From: Bolinopsis microptera
Lineage: Eukaryota; Ctenophora; Tentaculata; Lobata; Bolinopsidae
NCBI RefSeq assembly: GCF_026151205.1
Contig: NC_087081.1
Location: forward strand, 3,601,246 to 3,665,245
DNA: 64,000 nucleotides
Reading direction: 5' to 3'
This document shows positions 48,350-61,300 of this stretch, one piece after another; within the stretch, counting starts at the first letter, position 1; each line of letters opens with the position of its first letter. Under the pieces are notes generated by a model. It was given only the letters and a program-made list of their open reading frames with translations. It did not search any database and had not been told where the DNA came from. The translations under genes and the position numbers were made by a program.

Positions 48350-49608
48350 TGTACATCTTCCCTCCCTCTCAGCTTATCAGTTGAACTTAATATCTTCCCT
48401 CACTCTCAGCTTATCAGTTGAACTGTACATCTTCCCTCACTCTCAGCTTATCAGTTGAACTGTACATCTTCCCTCACTCTCAGCTTATCAGTTGAACTGT
48501 ACATCTTCCCTCACTCTCAGCTTATCAGTTGAACTGTACATCTTCCCTTCCTCTCAGCTTATCAGTTGAACTGTACATCTTCCCTCCCTCTCAGCTTATC
48601 AGTTGAACTGTACATCTTCCCTTCCTCTCAGCTTATCAGTTGAACTGTACATCTTCCCTTCCTCTCAGCTTATCAGTTGAACTGTACATCTTCCCTCCCT
48701 CTCAGATTATCAGTTGAACTGTACATCTTCCCTCACTCAGCTTATCAGTTGAACTGTTATACATCTTCCCTCACTCTCAGCTTATCAGTTGAACTGTACA
48801 TCTTCCCTCACTCTCAGCTTATCAGTTGAACTGTACATCTTCCCTCACTCTCAGCTTATCAGTTGAACTGTACATCTTCCCTTCCTCTCAGCTTATCAGT
48901 TGAACTGTACATCTTCCCTTCCTCTCAGCTTATCAGTTGAACTGTACATCTTCCCTCCCTCTCAGATTATCAGTTGAACTGTACATCTTCCCTCACTCAG
49001 CTTATCAGTTGAACTGTTATACATCTTCCCTCACTCTCAGCTTATCAGTTGAACTGTACATCTTCCCTCACTCTCAGCTTATCAGTTGAACTGTACATCT
49101 TCCCTCACTCTCAGCTTATCAGTTGAACTGTACATCTTCCCTCACTCAGCTTATCAGTTGAACTGTTATACATCTTCCCTCACTCTCAGCTTATCAGTTG
49201 AACTGTACATCTTCCCTCACTCTCAGCTTATCAGTTGAACTGTACATCTTCCCTTCCTCTCAGCTTATCAGTTGAACTGTACATCTTCCCTCCCTCTCAG
49301 CTTATCAGTTGAACTGTACATCTTCCCTTCCTCTCAGCTTATCAGTTGAACTGTACATCTTCCCTCTCTCTCAGTTTATCAGTTGAACTGTACATCTTCC
49401 CTCCCTCTCAGCTTATCAGTTGAACTGTACATCTTCCCTCACTCACAGCTTATCAGTTGAACTGTACATCTTCCCTCACTCTCAGCTTATCAGTTGAACT
49501 GTACATCTTCCCTCACTCTCAGCTTATCAGTTGAACTGCATACATCTTCCCTCACTCTCAGCGTATCAGTTGAACTGTACATCTTCCCTCACTCTCAGCT
49601 TATCAGTT
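48350..49608. repeat. 37-bp minisatellite, about 33 copies
   Basis: A unit containing TGTACATCTTCCCTCACTCT and CAGCTTATCAGTTGAAC repeats with CCTC/CTTC variants and a 37+ bp higher-order pattern.  The CTCACTCAGC shortened unit followed by GTTATACATC recurs at 48733, 48993 and 49141. It lies directly right of the piggyBac-like element after 180 bp. Confidence 0.95.
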
Positions 49609-50303
49609 GGAAAGTACTGTGGACAATAAACAGTTGAGAGCTGATAAATAAAACAACATCTCTCGAGTACAACATTCGTTTGAACTTTAAAAAACAGCAT
49701 AAATCGTGAGTCCGTTCACGTGGAATTGCCACAGCCAGAAGGTAATTACGGCATGCTCGCTGAGTTTTCAAGCTTTTCTAATCATAGGGAGCTATATTAA
49801 TATCGTGTGGTTAACCGCTGGTCATGGTAGCCGGTAGAGGAATACGGGGTGTCAAAATGGTTGGAACCATCTTTTGTTTGATCCAATCCTTCGTGCTTGT
49901 ACTTTGCAATTATTCTAGCTCACCTTGTCCACTGGTTTTATAAGTTAGAAATAAATCATTTATACTTCATTATATGATTGCATGTAAATCTTAAAATCCT
50001 TCTTGAGTGTTTATTTTGGAATCAACAGTACTCCTAAAAAGGCATGGTTTCTAATCGTCAAAAAACATCCAAATCCTAACAATGCATCCGATAAGAAAAG
50101 CTACTTTCCGCACTGATATTACTATACCCCTTGATCAGTTTCTACCTCATGCTTTATATTCTACACTTTATCTTTAACAGCATAAAAAATCCCATTCAGA
50201 TCCTTGAATCAGTAAAATATCCATAATAATGAATCACATATTTCATATAATAAAGCAATATGTAATTTAATTAAAGCAATCATATAATTAGGGAGTCCTA
50301 ATT
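49609..50303. other. Short intergenic stretch
   Basis: AT-rich sequence between the 37-bp minisatellite and the first candidate exon of the plus-strand gene at 50304. A frame ending at a GTAATT donor (about 49700-49740, RESVHVELPQPE) could be an exon, but it has no visible start. Confidence 0.35.
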
Positions 50304-53300
50304 ATGGAAGAAGGGTCGTCACGTTTATCTCCTCCTGTGGGATACAGGTAAATCACACCCCATCTTCAGCCAGTAGCCGAGCATACTTTACACTTTACAT
50401 AGTAATTGCATATTTGTATACTAATTTGCATAAGTTGCATAGTAAAAAAACCCCTTTGGACTCTTATCTTCATATCACCCTAGCCCTAAACCCTAAACTG
50501 TCAAACTTTGATATTGACAGACTCCTCGGGGTAAGGCCTCGGTAAATGTTCGGTAAATGGCTCAGTAAAAGGGCATGAACGACTAAAACTTGAAAAAATT
50601 ATGTACGTCGCTTTACAAATAAAACCAGATAATAGGAAATAAGATCAGTAAATTAGTGGTACAGTGAGGCACGGTAAATCGGAGGTTTTGACTGTTTAAT
50701 TCAACGAAACTTGAGAGTTTAAAAACTCATTTATAATGTAGAAGGGTCGTTCCATCTATTGTAATAGTTGATTATATTGATTACATAATGATTGTACTTT
50801 TGAATTTTGGGAATTTTCTATTTATTCGTTTGAGTTATTGTTAATAGAAGGGGTGATTTACAAAACTATTATTATAATAGCATGTTAACTAAGTAATCTG
50901 AGTTTTTAGTTCATGCCTCCGTATGGGGACGATCAGAAACCGCCGGTGAGTTTATTTTTGCACACAAAATTAATCTAATAAATAGGTCCATCATGATTAG
51001 TTAATAATTTATTGTTTACCAAAACAATTCGTTGGTAAAATAACTGTATGTTGTTAAAATAAAATGAACAAGATAAATTAACTTTTAATTCGAGAGTGGT
51101 GTAGACTGCACTGAATCTGAAATTTGCCTTGATATGAGACTATAATCAATACTTTAAAATTATATCAGAAGATATAATGTTATAATAATAGAGAACATTT
51201 TCTCTTAATGATATCAATGAATAATCGTATTAGCCATAGCCGGTAACGCATTAGACTAGTGTATTATATAACTAAAAGGCATGGACCAGAATTTAAGTAT
51301 AATGTTAGTAGCATATCTTAGTCAAGGTGTATTTGCACCCTCAAGACTTGCCAATAATCCCAATATCACTCGGACACTTGTCCCATACCTTCAAGTTAAT
51401 TACTGGGTCCACCTACATACAAGTCACTCTAACAAACTGCAATTCGTACCTGGTCTGACAAATCACAATCTCATAATTACACCTCCAATCACTTACTCCT
51501 TCATCAAAAATCTGTCACTTCATTCCAGCACTTGAGATCGCAGGCTTCCAAGCTTTAACGCATATATGTATAATTACTAAATTAGTAACAGTAGAGGTGC
51601 TTGTATTAGTCCATCTCTCAAGCAATTGTGATTAGATTGAAGCCACCAAAATAAACCCGTTGTACAATGACCGATGTAGAAGTATTAAATGAAGTATATG
51701 GTACTGACAGGACCAAGTAAAGCACTATACACATCTCCCTACCTGTGTAGTCCTTTTCAGGGATATATTACCATAAAATCTGGGATATACAGGGGGTTCA
51801 CGATACATTGAAAAGGTTTTTAAATGCCTAAATAACACTTTATGAAGGGGCAGTCCACTATATTTTCCCCTCATTCCTTTGCTGAATCGATTAATTAATG
51901 TATAGTGGAACAGCAATACTAAGGTAATGGACTGAATTGCAGTTCCCCTACTACAGAAATTAATCCCGATAAAACACACGACCTCTGCGCATGTCCAGAG
52001 GATATCACCATTTACCTCACACAGACATCGAACGCTGTACGAAGAAGACGCTCAGACCTCATTACGATTAATTAATGTTACAACCATAACTGTCCAGGTT
52101 ATCAAAAATGCCACACAATTATCCAAAATTTAGAATATTGTGCTGCGACATCCTGCACTGAGTGATAACTAAGTGATAACTATGACATGAATGTATAGTA
52201 TGAAGAATGTTTCTGCCAATGTGTTACCTCTTATAATATTGGAATTGGAGTGACCCTAGAACCTTTAATATTTTTTTATGAGAATAACAGGGTGACAGTA
52301 AAAAGGGGGCTATCAATGCTATTTGAGCATTTTAAGGCGAAAACTTCTGAACACTCTCTGAACACGCTCTGAACACTCTCTGAACACTCTCTGCACTCTC
52401 TGAACACGTCCTGAAACAATCTCTGAACACTCTCTGAACACTACTCTGAACACTCTCTGAACACTGCTCTCTGAACACTCTCTGAACCCTCTGAACACTC
52501 TCTGAACAACTTCTCTAAACGTTCACTGAACACTCTCTGAACACTCTCTAAATATTCTCTAAACACTCTGAACACTCTCTAAACACTCTCTGAACACTCT
52601 CTGGAACACTCTCTAACACTCACTGAACACTCCTCTAAACACTCTCTTGACACTCTCAGAAACACTCTCTGAACATTCTCTGAACACCTCTGACACTCTC
52701 TGAACACTCTCGAACACTCTCTAAACAACCACTCTCTAAACACTCGAACACTCTTAAACACGCTCTATACACTCTATGAACACTCTCTGAACACTCTCCT
52801 AAACACTGCTTGAAACAGCCGTTATGCGCAACACTACCCCAAAGTAACATACCCATACTGTAAAACAACGATTTACTCCTGTGCTTCTTTGGAGGATTTC
52901 TTTCTACAAACCTTAGCGACAAACAGAGCTTCCCTGTAAAAATAATAGAGAGAACTCGATTACATTTTAACAAATGACTACTCAAAGACAATTTGAATAT
53001 TCGCTGGATAACAGGGTACCAGTTACTTTAGTTTACACTTAAAAGTAAACTGACATTTTCATATTATGTTTACGTAGGGCTTAATTCAACGAACAATGCC
53101 AAATCCATCAACATATCACCGTAACACTGCCAACATAACTATGCCGCTGCAAATGCCCCCATTTCGCTTCAATGCTGCCGCAATGTTCTATTTAACGCGC
53201 GAGTAGTAGCGCTAGTAAGTAGCGCCTATAAAGCGCTACAAGCGACACAATCCCCTTCAGTTATGCACCATCTACCCAACATGGAAACTTTAAAGATGAA

Positions 53301-53692
53301 TTGGATACCTTCCCTTACCACAGAGACTCAGTACTTTGGGGGTAAATCTACTCCGTAAATCTAGACAGTGATGAAGGGATACGTTTTTTTTGGGAGAACG
53401 TACATGAAATATTATTATGATTTCTAAGTTGATATTGATGGCTGCTTTAAACCATGATTGTAAATGACAGTTGAGTTTAGGAAGCACATGAAAAATAAGG
53501 ATTTAGGAAATCGATGTTATAATGATTATGTTTCACAATTTTTGATATCTGTTAATTTTGTCGTCACTCTCAAAACGTCAAAAGGCCTTTTGCTATTTCA
53601 GATACATTCGCACCGCAAAGACTTTTCCATCCGGCGACTATTGCATCTCTCGACAATTTGCGCATTCCCTCGCTCCTGATGTCGACCAATAA
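50304..53692 (+). CDS. Predicted 95-residue protein, five exons, unknown family
   Basis: Exons 50304-50347 (ATG; MEEGSSRLSPPVGY), 50521-50530 (10-nt microexon with GACAG before and GTAAGG after), 50910-50945 (FMPPYGDDQKPP, GTGAGT donor), 53078-53184 (GLIQRTMPNPSTYHRN, LQMPPFRFNAAA) and 53602-53692 (YIRTAKTFPSGDYCI to TAA) join in one frame. The Pro/Tyr-rich, short format recalls ciliary microtubule inner proteins, but that is only an impression. Doubts: the last donor (GTTCTA) is weak, the microexon is inferred from phase, and another frame of the last exon could splice via GTAAGT at 53696 to 54831-54896 (RIPEPRTKDAHPRH). Confidence 0.45.
52340..52810. repeat. Degenerate 11-12 bp repeat (CTCTGAACACT)
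   Basis: About forty copies of CTCTCTGAACA/CTCTGAACACT with many one-base indels. Cys/Glu/Ser/Arg-rich minus-strand ORFs over it are artefacts. It lies in the large intron of the plus-strand gene. Confidence 0.85.
52873..52933 (-). CDS. Possible minus-strand exon
   Basis: A strong acceptor (CTCTATTATTTTTACAG) precedes a frame reading EALFVAKVCRKKSSKEAQE and TAA, which looks like a basic C-terminus. A second frame (GKLCLSLRFVERNPPKKHRS) is in phase with a possible exon at about 53297-53338 (LRSRFTPKVLSLC, donor GTAAGG). The correct reading, if any, is undecided. Confidence 0.25.
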
Positions 53693-54219
53693 GTTGTAAG
53701 TGACTTTCACAACATCAATAAGCTCCTAAAATCCTTGAAATCATCGCTTGCCCGGGAGTACAATATCAACACATCTCAAAAATTACAGTTATTCGAGGTC
53801 TATTAAACCTAAACTTCACAGAGGAAATAATGTGTACTCTCATTCACGAGTACTCTAAACCCAACGTCACAGAGAAAAAGGTGTACTTCTCAATATAAAA
53901 ATTTAGTAATAGGTACCAGTACTACTTTCTCATATAAATATGACTTATCGGTCTTAGCGATCTTTACTAGTTACTCTGTCACATGTGAGAAGCATTAATC
54001 ACTTTAAACCTAACACCTCAAACCTCATATTATTCCTCAAGACCTTCGTTCACTTTCAAAAATCAGGCTGAACCTCTCCGTGTGAATCACGAGGTTACTG
54101 CATCTGGAGGCTATAATCACTGGTCAGTAATGGCAGTGTATTTATATTACCATGTAGTTATTATACTCCTTCATCATAAAACAAGATATATTTACAGCCG
54201 AAGTATCAAAGTAGTTACC

Positions 54220-54840
54220 TTTAACTCCCTTCATCAATAAAACGGTCTGTATTTCAAGCCGGAGTTCCATAAAACTTTACTCCTTCATCAATATACAGTC
54301 CTTTATGTTCTGCCGGAGTAACCAAACTGACTCCTTCATCAATTATACAGTCTGTATTTCAGCTGGATACCATAACTAACCCTCTTACAAAAAACTGTCT
54401 GTATTTTCCAGCCGGAAGTACCAAACTCACTCCTTCGATCAAGAAAAAGTTGGGGGGGGGGGAACTGTCTGTATGTTCAGCCGAGTACCATAACTTACTC
54501 CTTCATCAATTAAACTGTCTAATTTCAGCTGGAGTACCATAACTTAACTCCTTCATGCAATTAAACTGTCTGTATTTCACCGGAGTACCATACTCACTCC
54601 TTCATCCATAAACTGGATCTTTATTTCAGCCGGAGTATACCATAACTTTTACTCTCATCAATTAAACAGTCTGTATTTCAGCCGAGTACCATAACTTACT
54701 CCCTTCATCAATAAAACAGTCCCTGAATTTCAGCCGGAGTACCATAACTTACTCTTCATCAATTAAACAGTCTGTATTTTCATCCGGAGTACCATAACGT
54801 ACTCCTTCATCAATCAAATGTCTAATTTCAGCCGGATACC
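54220..54840. repeat. About 50-bp tandem repeat carrying splice-acceptor-like motifs
   Basis: About twelve copies of ACTCCTTCATCAATTAAACA + GTCTGTATTTCAGCCGGAGT + ACCATAACTT, with frequent single-base indels. Each unit ends a pyrimidine tract with TTTCAG. The last copy runs into a frame (RIPEPRTKDAHPRHRLPMDK, stop at 54894-54896) that may be a real terminal exon. Confidence 0.85.
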
Positions 54841-56817
54841 AGAACCACGGACCAAGGACGCACATCCAAGGCACCGCCTCCCCATGGACAAGTGACACAC
54901 CACTAAGTGTGATTGTGTGATAAAATTTAGAAGTTTAATAGCGATCAGGGTTGTGAGATATAATGTGAGCAGTGATTCATTGTACGCTCCAGAGTAATGC
55001 GGTTAGAAAAAAAACCTGGTTAAACAGTCAACCGGTTTTGTTTGTATGTGAACGGGTTGAAATTATCACTGTATTTGAGTTTATTTGCGTATCCGGACGT
55101 TGTGGATAAGTCAGAACTTTTGAAAATGCAACTAGAATTGCAGGAAAGACCCGCTTGTCATTTGTTTTGTATATGACGTGGCTAACTTATGTTTGCTACT
55201 GCTATTTGTAAAAATGATTGGTTGCAAGGTTTATTTGATTTTGTGGGAGGAGTATAACGTTTAATATTAATTGATTAATAACTGTTGAAACTTGATTTCT
55301 TACATGAGAGTATAAACTTTAAAAAAAATTCTCCTACTCTGTGTATTGAGTAAAGGTTATTTCTGTTCAGAAAATTGTGTTTTCTCAAAAATTCCTTCCC
55401 GAACGCAAAAATACGATGCATTTAGATTTTAATTCCGAGATGAAATAATGCGATTAAGTCGAAAAAAGATAATGACTACTGTAAGAATTGTCTTAGTTTT
55501 AATTAAAACTTGGCAACAAAATCTGTCTTGTTGGTGCCTTAAGTCTGCAAAAAGTAACATTAAAAGAACAAGCAGAGTGGGAATTGTAAAAAAACATTTT
55601 CAATAATCAATAAACTGTTTAATTCTTGTAACCATTATTATTTATTATATATTTTAACCCAACTTTTAAAAGTCGCTTCGCAATGTAAAAACAACTGTTT
55701 TTTGATGAGAGTACAAGTAACTCTAAGTTGTGCAATACATCAGTTGTTGCTAAATTTGCCCAAATATACCTTCTTCACAGTCTTTAAAAATAGAGAGATA
55801 TTTAAATATAAGTTTTTTTGTGTTACAAATCTTTCTCACAGTCGAAAATTGCCAATACGGGTCGCAACTGCGTAGAACTGACTTATTTTATCTAAGTTAT
55901 TTTGCTGATATTAGTGGAGACCAAATTTTTAGCATTTCCTTTTTATTTTTAAAGAAGGTACGATATATAATAGGCGATAATTTAACATCGGCACATATTT
56001 TTCGGGGAAATTGAAACGGACTAACTAGCGGAGCAAAACTTTTAATTAAGAGGTGTATTCCCAAAGTTCTTGAGATATTGAATTGCGACCTGCGTGCTGA
56101 TTATTTGTACGATTGATAAATAATTACACTTTATAACACAAAATATTTGACATATACCGACTTTCAAATGAGGCTCCGAATATCATCATGTAATTTTGAA
56201 CACATTCTTTTGATAATTCTGAATTGTTTAATGTAAAGTTGATTTGAAATGGATAGCGGAGATATTGGGTAGTTGATGCTAGTGCGGGGCAGTGACACAC
56301 CAATGTCCCAAACGTTTAATCCCATCAAGATCACCCCAGCCTCCGCTTTCTTGACAAGAATAAGTAGGTGTGTGTCTACGATAAAAGCAACCATTATTTG
56401 AGGTAGTTGCGGAATTTTCCAATATATTTTAAGTGCATTTTAGGCGAAAATTTTTGTGATATACTCATTGTAGTTTAGTAGAGAAGTGCATCACAGCTCT
56501 CAAGAAAACTAACAGTTCACTCCCACACCAAATATAATATACAATAAAAATCAGAAAAATTGCGGGAAAGTACAACTGTAGTCATAATCCATGCTAACCC
56601 GTCCAGAAAAACGTCACTGCCCCGCCTCCTCCCCCCCCCCCCCCCCCTCGAAGCATCAGACCCTTTTACATCGTAATTAAGAGAAAAGCCAGTTATTTTT
56701 GTAATGTTTTGTTATATTTATGGTATCAAATAATCCTACACGCTGTGTGATTGGTACACTATATTTATTATTTACTTACCTGACAACTTATTGTAATTCT
56801 TTGTTTTCTCCGACCAG

Positions 56818-57328
56818 ATGAAACGTCACCTCCAGTGTATTATACGGATACTAATTCCAACAGCCGCAACTTAATTGCACTTTTGTCAGTAAGATCTGCA
56901 GAGAAAAGGCAGTTTGTGTGGTTTTTACAGACATCAGAGTAAAACCGTTAATGTCAGTTTAAAGTTAGCTCTGTTCGGGCTAATCCTTTAATTGGACACG
57001 TCCTCAGCAGTAAGGTAACTTTACCGTAGAATTTCTACTGTTAGATCATTGGTAACGGTAAGAGACTTACAGGCTCTGACTTCTGTAGACAACCAATTAC
57101 TATGATATTCTCTGCATTATTCTCAATAACGTAAAACATAATGCTATGGACGGGTTTGGCAACGAACAAATGAAACGTGATTGCTTACAGTTTATGTGTA
57201 ATCAGACTTACATGTGGAAACCAACTATGAAAAATTATTGGTTATCTTTTTCCAAATACAGGAAAATCATGGGGGTGATTGTTAGAAATGATGCAATTCC
57301 CTACTATATGATTGATAATGTCGTATGA
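56818..57328 (+). CDS. Two in-phase exons of an unknown gene
   Basis: Exon 56818-56888 has a TTTTCTCCGACCAG acceptor and GTAAGA donor and reads ETSPPVYYTDTNSNSRNLIA. It joins at phase 0 to an exon starting at 57089 (CTTCTGTAG) that reads TTNYYDILCIILNNVKHNAM, FGNEQMKRDCLQFMCNQTYM and YRKIMGVIVRNDAIPYYMID. This exon either ends at a GTATGA donor (57323) or stops at TGA 57326-57328. No 5' exon was found (one carried base is needed), and no family is recognised. Confidence 0.4.
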
Positions 57329-57658
57329 ATGCACTTGATATCAGAGTGAGATGGTTTCACTCAGTCATTGATCACTCAACCTTGATCACGTAACTTAACA
57401 TAATATTGGTTAATAGTTCCACTTTTTTCAATCTGTTAAGCTGAAAGTTTCCTACTTTAATTCTAGACCATATCCTGTCTGTAATATATATATACACTTC
57501 TTTAAAGGTCTGAACGAATCATTAATCCGTCACGTGACATGAACATAATTTGGATCACGTGACATGACGTGGTGCAGACAAACCCTCCCCCTCCCCATAA
57601 CTCAGTCGATCTGTTGAGGTGACATTGTCGAAATATCAACTGTTTACCTACTACCTAG

Positions 57659-57807
57659 GTAACATCTTATTCAACAATACGGTGATAGTTTCTCATGATC
57701 AAGAACGATTCAAAATTCCAGCCCTGATGACTATAAAAGATCTTATAAAGATCTGCGATCAACAGGACCTCTCAAAATGGTCTAATGAGTATTTAATTGG
57801 GCGGTAA
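57659..57807 (+). CDS. Possible exon or relic, unknown
   Basis: After CTACTACCTAG a frame reads NILFNNTVIVSHDQERFKIP, LMTIKDLIKICDQQDLSKWS and NEYLIG, then either a GTAATT donor at 57804 or TAA at 57805. Its phase does not match the exon ending at 57322. The FNN...LI...DL pattern faintly recalls a conserved LINE linker, so it may be a retroelement relic. Confidence 0.25.
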
Positions 57808-58365
57808 TTGAGTTAATAGGCCGTAATTGATTGGGTAACGTTTGTTAGATTTAGTGTAATCTGTAGATATCTTAGCATGGGTTTTTTCTTTACAGCTTTG
57901 ATTTGATATAATATTCAGTGATTCAGTTGAATGATCGCATATTTGTTCTGTTTATAATATTTATTAATTATAGTAGCATACGTCTAGTTAGATAAAATAA
58001 ATATACTTTATTCAAGCATGCTTTAATTGATGTGTATTAGGGAACAGAATGGATACACTACAGCCCATTTAATATATATTTGAGTAGCTCGTACACGCTA
58101 TTAACTGACTAAATACCAAGTTTAAATACGCAATTAGAGTTACCAATATTTTCCCACTACACAGAGAAATCCCAATATAAACATATTAAATCCTAACTTT
58201 TTATAATGCGTCACATTCTAAACATGTTTTTGCTGGTTTTTCTAAAAGATTTCGCAATTGATTTAGGATTCGTGTAATGGGTGAATAGGAACCAGGATAG
58301 AAAAGTACTAATTACATTTATGAGTGTTTTCAACAATAGTGGTAATCCTGAAATACACATTGACA

Positions 58366-61300
58366 TCATCGGCAAGTAATGGCCGCAAAAAATTGATGAT
58401 GAATATTGATGTAGTACCTACTTCTTGTAAGATGGTAAAGATATAAATATGACAAATGATACAAAACAAACTCTCATGTGCAATGCTGCTCCCTATAAGG
58501 AAACTCCGGACAATATATCCAGCTATCAATTAGCACGATTTCATTATATCCCACTGTATGTTAAATTAGAATGCAATATGAAATTGGTCTTATCGATGGC
58601 GGAAACTCCACAGCAATGTGGAGTTTCAGACAAATTAACTGAGGAGAATCGCTGTCATCAAACACAGAAGTTAACTAAAACCCATACCCAAAATCAACTT
58701 CATCCAGCAGTTCCTGTATTTCTGATTTCAGAGTTCTGGGAATGACAAAGTTATTGCTTTCTACATTGACGGAACAACGCGGTAACAAATGAATTAGAAA
58801 CAGCGTCTATCGTAAGAAAATAAAATTTGCTTCGCGCGCACGTCACGCACATATAATCGCGGGAGTAGATTCCCGAATTGCGTTGGCAGCTAGCTAAGAC
58901 ATAAGACGTATGGAAGACTAGAGACCGGAGACGGGACAATGTTTGAAGCCTGAAGGATAAAAGACAGATCAATAATACAACGAGATCCTCGGTAGGAGCA
59001 TACTGCGTGGTACAGTACTTAAATCTTGTCACAGGACGTTTGGCAAGAACCGGTCGAGTTTTGTCACAAAAGCGAAAGTAATTGGGTTAAGAATGATTCG
59101 GCTGCATTAAAAATAGTGGGGGTTTTTCAGTTTAATAAATTATCTGTCCTGAGAAGTCTTTGAAGACATTATGCCAGCCTTAAAGACCGCAACAGCAATT
59201 TGGATCAATTCCACTATAATTGGTAATCATCGAGACTGTAAAGTGAAGACCAACAAGAAAATGAGTCTCCCAAATAAATATCTAATATCTATGCCCAGAA
59301 AGAAAGCGCCACGACCTCAAATCCAGAATAGATTGTGCCTGAGTTTTCACGACTATCACTCGCTGGATTGGGCATCGAACTAGCAACCTCACGACAAGTA
59401 ACCCGACCCAACGAGCTGGTCTGGGTCGGCATGCTGGAGATGAGTGACCCATTATCCCATGTGATCATGGAACGCTAGTTTACAACCGCACTTTGTATAT
59501 ACAACTGTTATACTATATTTGTCACTGACACTCCCCTTGTCACTTCTGGTTTTTTTCGAACTGTTACCTTGTGTTGAACGTGGTTTTGTTGTTGACATGT
59601 TGTCCCCGTGTGCCTTCGGCTGCTTGTCATGTGTTTGTCTCACGGAGATTCACGAACATCTTGAGAGGTTTGTCAGGGGAACCAACAGGCAACGTTTACG
59701 CCACGGTGTCAACCTAGAGCTTTCATATATCCACTGAAAAACGAGATTAATTACCACAACAGCACAAGCAGTGAGATGTGCACAACCGTTGAGATTATGA
59801 CATGGCACATATGACAATAAACCGTTTGAAATTTTTTGACGATTCTTTAATTATTTAGTACGAAGAACGCTCTTATTTACTTGTCACGTAAATTAATTAT
59901 TTCTATTAATAACGACGGTCTCCTCAGTAAGGAACACATACTGAGCATCTTAAGGAGACACTAGGGGAATTGACAGAACGAAAGAAAGTAGTAATATTCA
60001 GTATATTTAGTAATATACATTAATATTCAGACTTCAGTAATATTCCAGTAAGATGCAGTAATAGTCAGTAAGATCAGTAATATCATTAATGTTTCAGTGA
60101 ATATTCAGTAAAGTTCATAACATTCAACTCTTGAACAGCCACAATGGTATGTGGGTCATAAATGCGCAACATTCAGTATCTATCATAATTTGCCTCAGAA
60201 TAAAATGACGGAGGAAGAACAGTTTTACATTTCCATTGGTTCTGACAACAACGACTACGACAATAACAAACACTTGAGGGACGGGCTAGGTCAGTGAAAG
60301 GTTCAGAAAGAGTGGGTAAATATTTTCACGTAGTTTACCTGGGGACCTAATTTCTCTTCAAAACAGATTGAAAGCTGGCGGCTGAGGGTTGAAGCTGCGG
60401 CGAAATGAAACTAAGCGCCGCCTAGTACCCGTATTAGTAATAGTACAAGGAAAGAGGATGAAAAATTCATAATTTTGCTGTTTACTAAGTTCAAGTATCA
60501 TGAACCCATATGATAGTATGGAATATGGTCTATTTGTTATGTGAAGAACGATAGATCGTAAAATAGAAAACAAAGAACAGGTCCTGAGCTGACGTAAACG
60601 CTGCTTGTCACGTATTATTGATTGGTAAAAGAAACTAAAATTTTCAATAAACTCACCTAAAAAACCTTTTTTTTTCCAGAAATTGTACATGCATTTCACA
60701 TTTAAACGATGGACCAAGGGACGAAGCAGCATTGATAGAGGTAATGTTTTTAAAGTCAGCGCAAAATTTATTAAGCCCTTCTCCAGATGGAATGAATTCT
60801 TTTAGCATTAAAACAGCATTAGCAGTACAGTATTAGTACTGATTCTTAATGAGTATTACGAAAAAAAAAATATTACTGATATTACTACTGGGTTCAGGTG
60901 ATTGAATGAGATTCTGCAGGCAACGATAAAAACAACGACGGACGACTAGATTACTTTGAATTTCCTCAGAAGCTTGAGAGACATTTCATTTGATGATGTT
61001 TTCACCTCCCCCACTTTGTTGTCCGTATTTCGGTGAGTTTGCAAATATGTCCGGGGTATAGTTGTTGATTTGGGATGTAGGCGGATTGGTTGCCCTATTA
61101 AACTGATTGGTTCCCGTTTAGATTTTTTTAACTGTGTGGAACTAGGTCCTAGATTGGGTTCACTGCAGTCACCCGGTTTTCAACTATCATCATCAACTAC
61201 CACGAGTGGGAGTATCCACCATATCTTGTCCAGAGCTGGATATGATGATCTGACGATCTATTAATTAGAATATCAGTAAAGCACGGAAACAATTGAACAA

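Noticed and set aside
48350-49608. CRISPR-like array
   Set aside because: Plain 37-bp minisatellite without spacers.
52579-52991. Cys/Glu/Ser/Arg-repeat proteins on the minus strand
   Set aside because: Frames through the CTCTGAACACT repeat.
53602-53695. Minus-strand reading DIRSEGMRKLSRDAIVAG as an exon
   Set aside because: It looks protein-like, but its splice borders are weaker than those of the plus-strand exon covering the same bases.
56164-56394. Minus-strand ORF with KKAEAGVILMGLNVWDIG
   Set aside because: Reads like part of an unclassified repeat; no splice borders or family motif.
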